A stretch of DNA of 34,159 nt, from IMG/VR virus record IMGVR_UViG_3300030107_001586, positions 1 through 34,159 of that record; one strand, 5' to 3'. The stretch is from a virus. The stretch's first letter is position 1. Each line of letters begins with the position of its first letter. Position numbers and translations under genes: made by a program. Below, piece after piece: positions 1 to 7,876 of the stretch. The notes under the pieces are model-generated. The model ran no database searches, was not told the DNA's origin, and saw only the letters and a list, made by a program, of their open reading frames with translations.

Positions 1-114
1 GAAATTACTGGGTTTTAAATGACATCTGAAATTATAACATTAGTACAAGAATTAGGATTTCCAGTTGCTCTTAGCGTTGGATTAGCTTTTGCTTTGTATA
101 GCGTAGTAAGATTT
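1..114. repeat. Terminal direct repeat, left copy (circular overlap)
   Basis: These 114 bases are identical to positions 34046-34159. The first 18 bases are the last five codons and stop of the gene complete at 33806-34063; the rest starts the 88-residue membrane protein. A perfect repeat of this size that joins two reading frames seamlessly is what an assembler leaves when it closes a circular or circularly permuted genome. A real short terminal repeat cannot be excluded from sequence alone. Confidence 0.9.
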
Positions 115-285
115 ATTTTAAAAGAAAAAGTAGAAGATACTTTAAAAAGATTTGATGAAAAACATGAAAACCTACAACATCGTATGGATATTATTATGAA
201 TGAATTAGGTAAGATAAAAAAATGGAACGCAGAAATTAAATCTGACTTGAAAGTTTATATTGATATGACAATGAGGAAAAAATAA
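19..285 (+). CDS. Small holin-like membrane protein, YvrJ-like N-terminus
   Basis: This 88-residue protein has one hydrophobic segment at about residues 12-34, opened by a LGFPVALS stretch. That pattern is seen in YvrJ/BhlA-type small membrane proteins that sit beside phage endolysins. The remainder is charged and heptad-like, so probably coiled coil. It starts one base after the stop of the preceding gene (complete copy at 33806-34063) and has no strong ribosome binding site, so translational coupling is likely. Its place just upstream of a run of similar membrane proteins and an M15 endopeptidase suggests a role in lysis. Family membership is inferred from pattern; holin activity is not shown. 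Confidence 0.6.
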   Translation: MTSEIITLVQELGFPVALSVGLAFALYSVVRFILKEKVEDTLKRFDEKHENLQHRMDIIMNELGKIKKWNAEIKSDLKVYIDMTMRKK

Positions 286-422
286 TGCCAATGCCATTTC
301 AATGTATTTATTGCGCTAAACCAGTTCGCCAAGCAATGAATGGTATTTGTGATAAATGTAAAAACAAAGATTTTATAGAGTACAGAGACCCAGGAGACGA
401 GCATCACGAGGTAAAAAAATGA
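285..422 (+). CDS. 45-residue zinc-ribbon microprotein
   Basis: A short open frame fills the space between two membrane-protein genes. It starts with an ATG overlapping the previous stop (TAATG) and ends with a TGA overlapping the next ATG. It encodes two CxxC knuckles (CIYC at 7-10 and CDKC at 22-25), which would form one small zinc site, followed by an acidic, His-containing tail. The tight overlaps at both ends and the paired cysteines argue that it is a real gene. Function unknown; it resembles the small zinc-ribbon products common in phage operons. Confidence 0.6.
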   Translation: MPMPFQCIYCAKPVRQAMNGICDKCKNKDFIEYRDPGDEHHEVKK

Positions 423-712
423 ATGAATTAGCAGATTTATATTTACAATTAGGCAGCGCAGGTTTTATTGCACTTTTATTTGGATTTATGATATTCAATC
501 TTATACAATCACAAAAAGAACAGAGCGAGGATTTAGAAGCGATAAAACAAAGCATTAGGAAAATGGAATCCGTTTTGGATAACAGTCAGAATATATCAGT
601 TAAATTAATTGATAGGATTAATAAATCAGATGAAAAAAGAGAAGAATTTTGGAGACAACTTTCGGATGACTTAGCTTATTTAAAAGGGCGTATTAACGGA
701 AATGCAAAATGA
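419..712 (+). CDS. Single-TM coiled-coil protein of lysis region
   Basis: The 97-residue product has one transmembrane segment near residues 13-31 (GSAGFIALLFGFMIFNLI) and a long charged coiled-coil tail. This XhlA/spanin-like architecture is common for small proteins near phage lysis enzymes. It overlaps its neighbours by 4 bases on each side, so the cluster is probably translated as a coupled unit. It could be a holin, an accessory lysis factor or a superinfection-exclusion protein. No catalytic or lipoprotein motif is visible. Confidence 0.55.
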   Translation: MNELADLYLQLGSAGFIALLFGFMIFNLIQSQKEQSEDLEAIKQSIRKMESVLDNSQNISVKLIDRINKSDEKREEFWRQLSDDLAYLKGRINGNAK

Positions 713-945
713 AACTTAATACAAATATATCACTAGAAAATATAGTGGCAATAGCAACCATAATATGCTCCATAATCTTAGCTTTTGGGTTTATGCAATA
801 TGACATAGATGTAATGAGAGAAACGCTTGATTTAAAGGCAAATAAGCGCGATTTAGTAGCCGACAGAAATCTAATTGCTTATAAATTGGATGTTATAATG
901 GAAGATATTAATGAAATTAAACAAACACTAAAGGAGAGTAAATAA
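709..945 (+). CDS. Single-TM coiled-coil protein, XhlA-like
   Basis: A 78-residue protein with a hydrophobic helix around residues 10-29 (NIVAIATIICSIILAFGF) and then a heptad-patterned, highly charged C-terminal half. This order matches the hemolysin XhlA-type helper proteins that partner with holins in some phages. It starts inside the end of the previous gene (ATGA overlap) and shares one base with the start of the next. It is one of several similarly built proteins in a row, so a lysis or membrane role is likely, but which protein does what cannot be told. Confidence 0.55.
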   Translation: MKLNTNISLENIVAIATIICSIILAFGFMQYDIDVMRETLDLKANKRDLVADRNLIAYKLDVIMEDINEIKQTLKESK

Positions 946-1178
946 TGGAGTGGATGAATTGGACAAATTTTGCATATTTAATGATAATAATTTTGGGAGC
1001 AGTAGGAACAATGGTTGCTACTAAATACAGAATGGTTGTAAAAGAATTAAAAGAGGTTGCTGAAGAATATCATAAAGCAATGGCTGATGGTAAATTAAGT
1101 AAAGAAGAGCAACAAAAAATAGCAAAGCAGTCAATGGATGTATTAATGGCAATCGTTAAAATGCTTTGGAAATTCTAA
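945..1178 (+). CDS. Candidate holin next to endopeptidase
   Basis: A 77-residue protein with an N-terminal transmembrane helix (about residues 8-26, rich in Ile, Leu, Gly and Ala) followed by an amphipathic helical domain with the segment DGKLSKEEQQKIAKQ and a short aromatic C-terminus. Small holins encoded directly before an endolysin often look like this. It lies one base upstream of the M15 peptidase start, the classical holin-endolysin order. It is the best holin candidate by position; the activity is inferred. Confidence 0.55.
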   Translation: MEWMNWTNFAYLMIIILGAVGTMVATKYRMVVKELKEVAEEYHKAMADGKLSKEEQQKIAKQSMDVLMAIVKMLWKF

Positions 1179-1179
1179 A

Positions 1180-1614
1180 ATGCCCAAACTTGGTAAAAGA
1201 AGTATGACGAGGCTGAAGGGTGTTGACCCTAGACTTGTAGCTGTATTGCAAAAAGTAGTTAAATACTTTGACATTACAGTTGTCGAAGGAATGCGCTCTC
1301 AGGAAAGGCAAAATGAACTTGTAGAGATTGGCAAATCAAAGACCAAGTTTGGGAAACATTGTCGTGGGATGGCGGTGGACATTGCTCCATATAACTATCA
1401 GACACGCAAAATAGACTGGGAGAATAGAGATGATTGGCACTATCTAGGTGGATTTGTTTTAGGCATATCTGCAATGATGGGCGTTAATGTTCGTTGGGGT
1501 GGTGACTGGTCATCTCCGAGTCTTGATAAAAAAGTAATGATGGGTAAAGAAGTTCGCACAACAAAAGATAATGGGTTTGATGACCTTTTGCACTTTGAGT
1601 TGATGGATGATTAA
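1180..1614 (+). CDS. M15 family endolysin (peptidoglycan endopeptidase)
   Basis: The 144-residue protein matches the M15 (VanY / L-alanyl-D-glutamate endopeptidase) fold, which cuts peptide stems of peptidoglycan. The zinc ligands are visible in order: His60 and Asp67 in KHCRGMAVDI and His138 in LLHFEL, with Asp135 placed as the usual catalytic acid three residues before the last His. The VEGMRSQERQ segment (residues 35-44) is the substrate-side arginine motif of the family. There is no signal peptide, so export should depend on a holin, and small membrane proteins precede it. Length is normal for single-domain phage M15 lysins such as that of T5. Confidence 0.85.
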   Translation: MPKLGKRSMTRLKGVDPRLVAVLQKVVKYFDITVVEGMRSQERQNELVEIGKSKTKFGKHCRGMAVDIAPYNYQTRKIDWENRDDWHYLGGFVLGISAMMGVNVRWGGDWSSPSLDKKVMMGKEVRTTKDNGFDDLLHFELMDD

Positions 1615-1630
1615 AAATGAGGAGTTATAA

Positions 1631-2710
1631 ATGCCAAAGCAACCTAACGGAGTCACTAAAAAAAGAGCGCAAGATGCTGAAGGAAATTTTGTTGGTTGCC
1701 CAAAATGTAACACAGAAAACATTAGGAAAGATGGTTGGCAATATTGGAAAAATAATAGGAAGCGTCAGCGATGGATGTGTTCAGAAAAAAGTTGTGGTCA
1801 TAAAACATTGAATCCGTATATCATAGAAAAAAACGAGTTTTCAGTTCAAGACCTACCAATAGAGGAAATGAACATTGATGATATTATTGAATATAGGAAA
1901 AAAAGATATGTTCAAAAATATGACGCTTATAAACAAAGACAATTAATTGATGTTAAAATACACACAAGGGGTATTGTTGGTATTTGTCATTTTGGAGACC
2001 CTCATGTTGATGATGATGGAACTAATCTAGCTGAAATATACACTTTATGTAATTTGATTCGTGAAACAGAAGGAATGTTTGCTGGTAATTTAGGAGATGT
2101 TCAAAATAATTGGGTCGGGAGATTGAAGGCTCTACATGGTCAACAATCGACAACCGCTAAAGAATCATGGATGATTTCAGAACATTTTTTAAATAGCGTT
2201 GATTGGTTGTATTTAATAGCAGGAAACCATGATGTTTGGTCAGGCGATGGAGACCCTTTAGATTTTATTATGCGCGATAAAAAAGCTATATATAAACAAC
2301 ATGGTGCAAGGATGAATCTTAGGTTTCCAAATGGTAAGTGTGTTCGGGTAAATGCTAGACATCAATTTAAAGGGAATAGTATGTGGAATACTGCTCATGC
2401 AATTAGTAGGGCGGTGCAAACTGGATGGAGAGACCATATATTGACTGCAGGTCATACTCATGTAAGTGGCTATCAAGTATTAAAAGACCCAGCAAGTGGA
2501 TTAATTAGTCACGCAATTCAAGTAGCCTCATTTAAAAATATGGATGAATACGCTAATAAATTAGGATTAGATGATAAGAATATATTTAATGCTCCAGTCA
2601 CAATTATTAATCCAAAATACGATGATGATGACAATAGATTAATTACTCTATTTTTTAATCCATATGAAGCTGCAGATTATTTAAAATTTAAAAGGAAAAG
2701 TAAATCATGA
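1631..2710 (+). CDS. Zinc-ribbon metallophosphoesterase
   Basis: This 359-residue protein has an N-terminal four-cysteine zinc ribbon (Cys23, Cys26, Cys50, Cys55), like those in transposase-type DNA-binding proteins. A calcineurin-type metallophosphoesterase domain follows. All usual metal motifs are present: DPH at 123-125, GD at 155-156, GNHD at 198-201, His244, and GHTH at 274-277. It should hydrolyse a phosphoester or phosphodiester; whether the substrate is nucleic acid is unknown, though the ribbon suggests it. A GAGGAG site sits about 8 bases before the ATG. It lies between the endolysin and the head-tail connector, where similar enzymes occur in other phages, so a late role in DNA handling is possible. 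Confidence 0.75.
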   Translation: MPKQPNGVTKKRAQDAEGNFVGCPKCNTENIRKDGWQYWKNNRKRQRWMCSEKSCGHKTLNPYIIEKNEFSVQDLPIEEMNIDDIIEYRKKRYVQKYDAYKQRQLIDVKIHTRGIVGICHFGDPHVDDDGTNLAEIYTLCNLIRETEGMFAGNLGDVQNNWVGRLKALHGQQSTTAKESWMISEHFLNSVDWLYLIAGNHDVWSGDGDPLDFIMRDKKAIYKQHGARMNLRFPNGKCVRVNARHQFKGNSMWNTAHAISRAVQTGWRDHILTAGHTHVSGYQVLKDPASGLISHAIQVASFKNMDEYANKLGLDDKNIFNAPVTIINPKYDDDDNRLITLFFNPYEAADYLKFKRKSKS

Positions 2711-3693
2711 GTACACTTGAAAAAAGCTATTGCAATACAACTACAGATTTATTATTTATTGAGCCAAATATAGGTCAATACGATGGGAAAAGAGTTTTGG
2801 CTAGTAATTTTACTACTACAGATACAACCAACCTTTACCAACTTAATAATAGTGGTTATGTTGACCAATTATATAGAGATGGAATTGAGATGACCGCTGT
2901 AACTGATAGCCCAAACGCTGACAATGAATATAATTATTCTAGCAGTACAGATTCGTTTCAGTTTTTCTTAGCATCTAGCTCAGTATCCGCTTTAAATAGT
3001 TCTTTATTTGAAGCAAGTAGTGATTGGGCAACCTTAAAAAGTGATGCAGTTAAAAGGTCTAGTGATTTTATACGCAGTTATCTTCCGTTTCCTATTTATC
3101 CTAACAAGGGAATTAACACGCAAGATGCAACTGGCTCGGATTTCCCTGAAATAATTGTCAGGAGTTGTGCCGTTTTAACTTGTGAATCTTTAATTAGACC
3201 TTACGATTTAGAAAAAGCTGACCAAATTAAAAGCCAAGCAATGAATGATGAAGGTACTGGTTGGTTAGATATGCTTAGAACTGGTCAGATTCATTTATAC
3301 TCAAGCGAAAGCGAATATAAAAAGCGTGGAATACTAAGGGAAATATCTATAAATGCAAATACAACAGGTGGAATTGTAGATATTAAAGGAACACCAAGTA
3401 CGAATTGGGATAAAATAAAAATTATTATTAGTAATGGAGGTACGATAACAGAAGGAAGCTCAAATACGAGTGTAAAATATAGCACTTATGTTAGAAACGA
3501 TAATGGTCTAAAATTGCAATCTAAAATAAGCTCAGAAAATATTGACTGCTATTGGCAAGATATTGGGCATGGGATGGATTGCAGGTTCTCCGCAGGACTA
3601 TATACAACAAACGATGAGTGGGAAGTGGAGGTAAGCGGAGTATTAGACCAAAGAATGACACCAATTAAAAGAATGCATATGAGTCGAAAATAA
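2707..3693 (+). CDS. Head-tail connector-like protein (DUF1320/gp36-type core)
   Basis: The 328-residue product has a central segment, about residues 100-195, with the helical pattern of head-tail adaptor proteins. It contains the YLPFPIYP motif followed by a helix whose core residues line up with DUF1320/gp6-type connectors, and TGWLDMLRTGQIHL ending the core. N-terminal and C-terminal beta-rich extensions make it longer than the usual connector of about 140 residues. It overlaps the preceding gene by 4 bases and is followed by a tail-terminator-like gene, which supports the assignment. Similarity is by pattern only. Confidence 0.55.
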   Translation: MSTLEKSYCNTTTDLLFIEPNIGQYDGKRVLASNFTTTDTTNLYQLNNSGYVDQLYRDGIEMTAVTDSPNADNEYNYSSSTDSFQFFLASSSVSALNSSLFEASSDWATLKSDAVKRSSDFIRSYLPFPIYPNKGINTQDATGSDFPEIIVRSCAVLTCESLIRPYDLEKADQIKSQAMNDEGTGWLDMLRTGQIHLYSSESEYKKRGILREISINANTTGGIVDIKGTPSTNWDKIKIIISNGGTITEGSSNTSVKYSTYVRNDNGLKLQSKISSENIDCYWQDIGHGMDCRFSAGLYTTNDEWEVEVSGVLDQRMTPIKRMHMSRK

Positions 3694-4121
3694 TGCCTAT
3701 AACTTTTGAAAATATTATTTATGATAGAATAGTAGATGCTTTAAATGGGTTATTAGCGAATGAGTTTAATATCCCTATTTATTTAGATGAGCATAAGGGG
3801 AATCAATCTTTTTTATTAACGCCATCAGCAGATGATATAAATGAATATGGAAATAATTTTCAATCTAGGGATTATACTATTGAAATTACTTATCAAATTA
3901 AAATAGGTGGAGCATATACAAAGAACTCAATAAAACAAGTTTCTAACATTGCCGAAAGGACTAAAAGGTTAATATATAATAATGCCTCTTATTCCCCATC
4001 AAGTAGTTATAAATGGCATGATGGAAGAATTGAATCAATCGAGTATGTAAGGGAAGATGAAAGCCCTGATTTAATCACCGCAGTTATTATTTTTAACTGC
4101 ACATCAACGGAGGTTACATGA
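3693..4121 (+). CDS. Tail terminator / tail completion-like protein
   Basis: A 142-residue protein starting on the last base of the connector stop. The layout is an N-terminal helix that includes DALNGLLANEF, then alternating beta strands and one helix around TKRLIYNN. This resembles tail-completion proteins of siphoviruses (lambda gpU/HK97 gp10 neighbourhood), which cap the tail tube at the head side. Its position between connector and tail tube fits this role well. No sequence motif is decisive. Confidence 0.5.
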   Translation: MPITFENIIYDRIVDALNGLLANEFNIPIYLDEHKGNQSFLLTPSADDINEYGNNFQSRDYTIEITYQIKIGGAYTKNSIKQVSNIAERTKRLIYNNASYSPSSSYKWHDGRIESIEYVREDESPDLITAVIIFNCTSTEVT

Positions 4122-4300
4122 AATATGTAATTGGAAAAAACATCCAATCTTTTTCAGCCTTAAATGATTGGCAGGGGCTTGGTCAGAAAAACGCTGAAGC
4201 TCTTGAAAATGGAGAGGCTATTGAACTAAAAAAACCGCCTAAACATTTAGTTGAAGGAAACTATATTGTAAAGGCAGAAAACAAAAAAGGAGCTAAATAA
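4118..4300 (+). CDS. Small tail-region protein of unknown function
   Basis: A 60-residue, Lys-rich protein in tight overlap with both neighbours (4 bases upstream; last base shared with the tail tube start). It contains NDWQGLGQKNAEALENGE and looks like a short peptide-binding or head-tail adaptor domain, but I do not recognise the family. Conserved overlaps and location between tail terminator and tail tube make a structural or assembly role likely. Confidence 0.5.
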   Translation: MKYVIGKNIQSFSALNDWQGLGQKNAEALENGEAIELKKPPKHLVEGNYIVKAENKKGAK

Positions 4301-5292
4301 TGGCTGGTTTAGATAAAACAGTATATAGTGGGAAGCAATTTGAAGCCTATATCTCTATTCAATCGGATGCGTTAAGCACAAATGATGTTAGTGGAACACT
4401 TTATAAAATGAGATTAACAGAAGTTAATGATATTGATTGGTCGGCAGGATTTCAAACTGCTGATGTTGAAAGAACAGGGCAAAGGGTTTTAAGACCAACT
4501 GACCATATTAAAGTATATAAAGGTGGAACATTTACTTGGTCTTTTGATGGTTTGGTAATTGAAAATGAAGCATTACTTCAGACCTTATTGCAATTAGTAA
4601 GCGAAGATGACAACCCATCAGGAGGATTTGCTATGGCAGGAAATCAAGCAACAGTTGCTTATGAGCAAGGAGCTAGTACAGGAGAATATGCTTGTATAGT
4701 AATAAGTAGCCCTGATGCGGATAAGGATAGATTGATGCATAGCGCGATACTTCAAGAGCTTACTTTAAGTATGAATCCAGCTGATAATGGAGGTCGTTTA
4801 ACTGCTAGTGGAACTTTTTGGAGTGGCTACCAACCAGTAATTGGGGCTGAATCAACTTCACCTGATGCAACTGCGGTTAATTGGACTAAAGGGTTTTTTG
4901 ATTGCACAACCTCAAGTATTGGGGGAGACGATGTTGTTATGAATAATTTTGAATTAACAATATCTAATCCAGCAACTAGAGTAGGTTATGAAACTGTAAA
5001 TAGTATTGATGCCGAGCCTTGCGCTTATATGCGCGGTGGTTTAATATCTGTTACTGGTAGCATGAGCGTAAAATTAGATGACAATGTAGCTCAAATACTT
5101 ACCGAAGATTTTCTTGTAGGAACTTCTGCTAATGTAAGTATCGGTGATGGCTCATCAATAGATTTTGATATACCAACTGCTAAATACACAGGTCACACAA
5201 ATGCATCAACAGAAAATGGCGTGTTTGTTGACTTACCATTTACGGCAACGGCTGATGATTCAGGGGCGTTGGTAACAATAATAGCAACTTAA
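4300..5292 (+). CDS. Major tail (tube) protein
   Basis: The 330-residue protein is beta-rich, with few lysines and many Gly, Ser, Thr and Asp residues. It carries tube-protein phrases such as NDIDWSAGFQTADVERTG near the N-terminus and two similar halves of roughly 150 residues (compare LQELTLSMNPADNGGRLTAS with MNNFELTISNPATRVGYE). It directly precedes the paired tail assembly chaperone genes and the tape measure gene, the diagnostic position of the siphovirus tail tube. The apparent internal duplication suggests two stacked tube-fold domains, or a tube fold plus an Ig-like domain. Confidence 0.75.
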   Translation: MAGLDKTVYSGKQFEAYISIQSDALSTNDVSGTLYKMRLTEVNDIDWSAGFQTADVERTGQRVLRPTDHIKVYKGGTFTWSFDGLVIENEALLQTLLQLVSEDDNPSGGFAMAGNQATVAYEQGASTGEYACIVISSPDADKDRLMHSAILQELTLSMNPADNGGRLTASGTFWSGYQPVIGAESTSPDATAVNWTKGFFDCTTSSIGGDDVVMNNFELTISNPATRVGYETVNSIDAEPCAYMRGGLISVTGSMSVKLDDNVAQILTEDFLVGTSANVSIGDGSSIDFDIPTAKYTGHTNASTENGVFVDLPFTATADDSGALVTIIAT

Positions 5293-5311
5293 TAATAATC
5301 GGGAGGTAAAA

Positions 5312-5587
5312 ATGATAGTTGATACTAAATATGGACAATATGAATGCAAAAACATAAGTAGGAAAGAACGCAGAATCTTATATAAGAAAGTAAAAGAAAT
5401 AAGCGCAAGTAATGATGTTGCAAAACTTCATGACTTAGCAGATGAGTTTGCCGTTATAGCTTTTGGGGATGAAAAAAAGGCTGAAGAGAAACTTGGTAAA
5501 CTATCAGCAGTGCAAGAAGATGAGGTGTTAAACCAAATCATTGGCTCTTATATGGGATTTGAATTGGGAAAAGATATTGGCGATTGA
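5312..5587 (+). CDS. Tail assembly chaperone (lambda gpG-like)
   Basis: A 91-residue, charged, helical protein between the tail tube and tape measure genes, behind a strong GGGAGG ribosome binding site. It matches lambda gpG in position and size: a chaperone that coats the tape measure protein during tail assembly. Near its end the mRNA carries the heptamer GGGAAAA in the correct phase for -1 slippage, so a fraction of ribosomes should continue into the next frame and make a longer gpGT-like product. Primary sequence of this family is poorly conserved; the call rests on order and the slip site. Confidence 0.7.
   Translation: MIVDTKYGQYECKNISRKERRILYKKVKEISASNDVAKLHDLADEFAVIAFGDEKKAEEKLGKLSAVQEDEVLNQIIGSYMGFELGKDIGD
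5566..5572 (+). promoter_or_regulatory. Programmed -1 ribosomal frameshift site
   Basis: The heptamer G GGA AAA is phased exactly as X XXY YYZ in the chaperone frame (codons GGA and AAA), five codons before the stop. Slipping back one base places the ribosome in the frame of the next gene with no intervening stop, giving a fusion of about 222 residues. The site differs from the classical lambda G/GT signal (GGGAAAG) only at the last base. A possible weak stem, TTTGGT at 5597-5602 with ACCAAA at 5619-5624, lies downstream but farther away than usual stimulators. Confidence 0.8.
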
Positions 5588-5979
5588 GAACTGCACTTTG
5601 GTTTTCTGTTTTAGGATTACCAAATACTGGTCTACTCCTCCCATATACCGCTCAGTCGCCAACCCTTTTCAAGCGGATAGAGTTTAAAAATGAAGAGGAT
5701 ATAAACGATGAGATTGAAAGAATTTTATTTGACCCAGCCACAGAAAAACATGGATTTGGTCAGAGCTTTTTTTTTCAATTACCGCTTTTTTGTAATCCTG
5801 AAGAACAGATTCCTGGGTGGTGTTATGATATGATAGATGATTATTATATAATAAAAGAATATAATATTCCATTAGCAAAAAATATAGATAAAGCCAATGC
5901 ATGGGTTTTAGATTGTTTTAGCGTTATTAGAGATGAAATAAATAAAATTAATATATATAGGTCAAAAAATGGCAATTAA
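5584..5979 (+). CDS. Tail assembly chaperone T-like part, made by frameshift
   Basis: This open frame would need a TTG start overlapping the previous stop and has no well-placed ribosome binding site. It is better read as the downstream part of a -1 frameshift fusion beginning at 5312: 87 residues of the upstream protein, then 135 residues in this frame. The T-like domain holds Leu/Phe-rich segments (LPNTGLLLPYT; SFFFQLPLFCNPEEQIPGW) and a helical C-terminus. It ends inside the start of the tape measure gene. In lambda the equivalent gpGT links tape measure and tube subunits. Independent initiation at 5584 cannot be fully excluded. Confidence 0.7.
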   Translation: MRTALWFSVLGLPNTGLLLPYTAQSPTLFKRIEFKNEEDINDEIERILFDPATEKHGFGQSFFFQLPLFCNPEEQIPGWCYDMIDDYYIIKEYNIPLAKNIDKANAWVLDCFSVIRDEINKINIYRSKNGN

Positions 5980-7876
5980 AGATTTATTAATAAGATTAGG
6001 TGTTAAAGGCGATAAAAAAGCAAAGACCAAAATAAAAGGTGTCGAAAATGGATTAGGCAATCTTGGAAAATCTGCTATGAAGGCTGGAGCTGCTTTCTTT
6101 GGAGCTAGGGCTTTAATAGATGGAATGAAGCAAAGCATTAATTTGGCAGGTATTCAAGAACAAGCAGAAAAAAGGTTAGAAGTTGCTTTGGGTAAGCGTT
6201 CAAAGGCTTTATTAGACCAAGCATCTGCTCTTCAACAACAAACAACTTTTGGGGATGAGGCTATAATTGGGGTACAAGCATCTATTGGGGCTTTTGTTAA
6301 ATCAGAAGAACAAATTAAAAAAGCAACATCAGCAACCTTAGATATGGCAGTTGCTATGGGAATGGATTTAAAAGCATCAGGAGATTTAATTGCTAAAACG
6401 CTAGGGTCATCTACAAATGCTTTATCTAGGTATGGAATAGAAGTAAGTGGGGCAGTCGGAAGCACAGAGAGATTAGAGTCACTTACAAATAATATTGCTA
6501 AACTTTTTGGTGGTCAGGCATCGGCTCAAGCGCAAACATTTGCTGGGTCTATTGACCAAATGAAAAATGCTATTGGAGACACAGGAGAACAACTTGGTAT
6601 GTTGTTTCAACCAGCAGTTGAATCATCCGCTAAAGCATTAAAAACATTTTCTGAAGATTTTGGTAAAACAATTAAAGCGATACGAGGAGTGGACTTACAA
6701 AAAACTGGGCAAAACTTTTTAAAAAGTACGGATGCATTAATGAAAGCAATTAAAGCAACTTTTAAAGTATATGTTGATTTATACCCTGATATGTTTAAAA
6801 AAGCATTATCAAATTTTGGAACTATTGCAAAAAATGTTTTTTTTGGATTCTTAGCATTGGTAAAAGAGGTGGCACTTACTTGCTGGGAGCCTCTATTTGT
6901 TTCAGTAGTTCATATAGGGGAAAGAATAAAAGAAGCATTCGCAAATATAATTAATAAAGGAATACTAACACCCTTACAGTTTTTAACAGAAAAAATTAAT
7001 GAGGTTGGTTCGTTTTTAGGTTTTGAAGATATAAAACCATTTAATTTATTAAAGGTTGTTGAGGTTGACCCATTATTAGACAAATTAAAAGAAACTAAAA
7101 TCGGCGAATGGATTACTCCAGGAGAAGATGATGTGGACACACTTTCAGAAGCATTAGAAAAATCAGGAGAAATATGGACAGAATACCTTGAAGAAATTTC
7201 CGTATTAAAAGACGAGGAAAAAGCAACTGATTTAGAAGCCCACATTAAAAATGAACAAGACAAAGCAAATGAGACTAAAAAAAGCATGATGCAATTAACT
7301 AAAGACGAAAAAGCTAAAATAGCGACATTTAAACAAACTTTTGATGCTGCCGTTGGATTTGCAAAGTCACTTGATGCCTATAGGAAACAACTAAGAGATA
7401 ATGAAATGAATGCTGAAATTCAAGCAATTTTAAAATCTCAAATGACCGAAGAACAAAAAGAATCGGCAATTGCAAATATTAAAGAAAGGTTTAGACAAAA
7501 AGACATTCAAGCTGCAAGAAAAATGAAAAGTGTTAAAAAAGCTGAAGCAATTATTAATACAGCAGTTGAGGTAACTAAGCATTTAAGTAATCCAGTTGCT
7601 GCTGGATTGATTGCTGCTAAAGGAGCTGCTGAAGTTGCCATTATTGAAGCGCAACAATTCGCAAAAGGTGGTATTGTTCAAGGTTATGGAGACCAAGACA
7701 CAGTTCCAGCAATGCTTACTCCTGGAGAATTAATATTGAATCAAGCCCAACAAGATAATTTGGCAAACAATATGGGCGGTGTCACAGTCAATATAGGCGG
7801 TAATATTATTGGCGAAGAATCTTTTGTTAGAGATACTTTAATTCCTGAAATAGAAAAAGCTAGGATTCTTGCATGA
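5969..7876 (+). CDS. Tail tape measure protein
   Basis: The 635-residue protein is mostly helical, Ala/Lys/Glu-rich, with a hydrophobic stretch around residues 280-315 that may insert into the host membrane. Its C-terminus carries the typical tape-measure ending: FAKGGIVQGYGDQDTVPAML, then TPGELILNQAQQ. It sits directly after the chaperone pair and overlaps its T-like part by 11 bases. Using the usual relation of about 0.15 nm per residue, tail length would be roughly 95 nm, a siphovirus-sized tail. No peptidase or transglycosylase domain is evident. Confidence 0.85.
   Translation: MAIKDLLIRLGVKGDKKAKTKIKGVENGLGNLGKSAMKAGAAFFGARALIDGMKQSINLAGIQEQAEKRLEVALGKRSKALLDQASALQQQTTFGDEAIIGVQASIGAFVKSEEQIKKATSATLDMAVAMGMDLKASGDLIAKTLGSSTNALSRYGIEVSGAVGSTERLESLTNNIAKLFGGQASAQAQTFAGSIDQMKNAIGDTGEQLGMLFQPAVESSAKALKTFSEDFGKTIKAIRGVDLQKTGQNFLKSTDALMKAIKATFKVYVDLYPDMFKKALSNFGTIAKNVFFGFLALVKEVALTCWEPLFVSVVHIGERIKEAFANIINKGILTPLQFLTEKINEVGSFLGFEDIKPFNLLKVVEVDPLLDKLKETKIGEWITPGEDDVDTLSEALEKSGEIWTEYLEEISVLKDEEKATDLEAHIKNEQDKANETKKSMMQLTKDEKAKIATFKQTFDAAVGFAKSLDAYRKQLRDNEMNAEIQAILKSQMTEEQKESAIANIKERFRQKDIQAARKMKSVKKAEAIINTAVEVTKHLSNPVAAGLIAAKGAAEVAIIEAQQFAKGGIVQGYGDQDTVPAMLTPGELILNQAQQDNLANNMGGVTVNIGGNIIGEESFVRDTLIPEIEKARILA

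Noticed and set aside
6910-7287. Minus-strand open frame of 125 residues inside the tape measure gene.
   Set aside because: It is the antisense of a well-supported gene, with Ser/Phe-rich shadow composition and no ribosome binding site; other minus-strand frames have the same problem.
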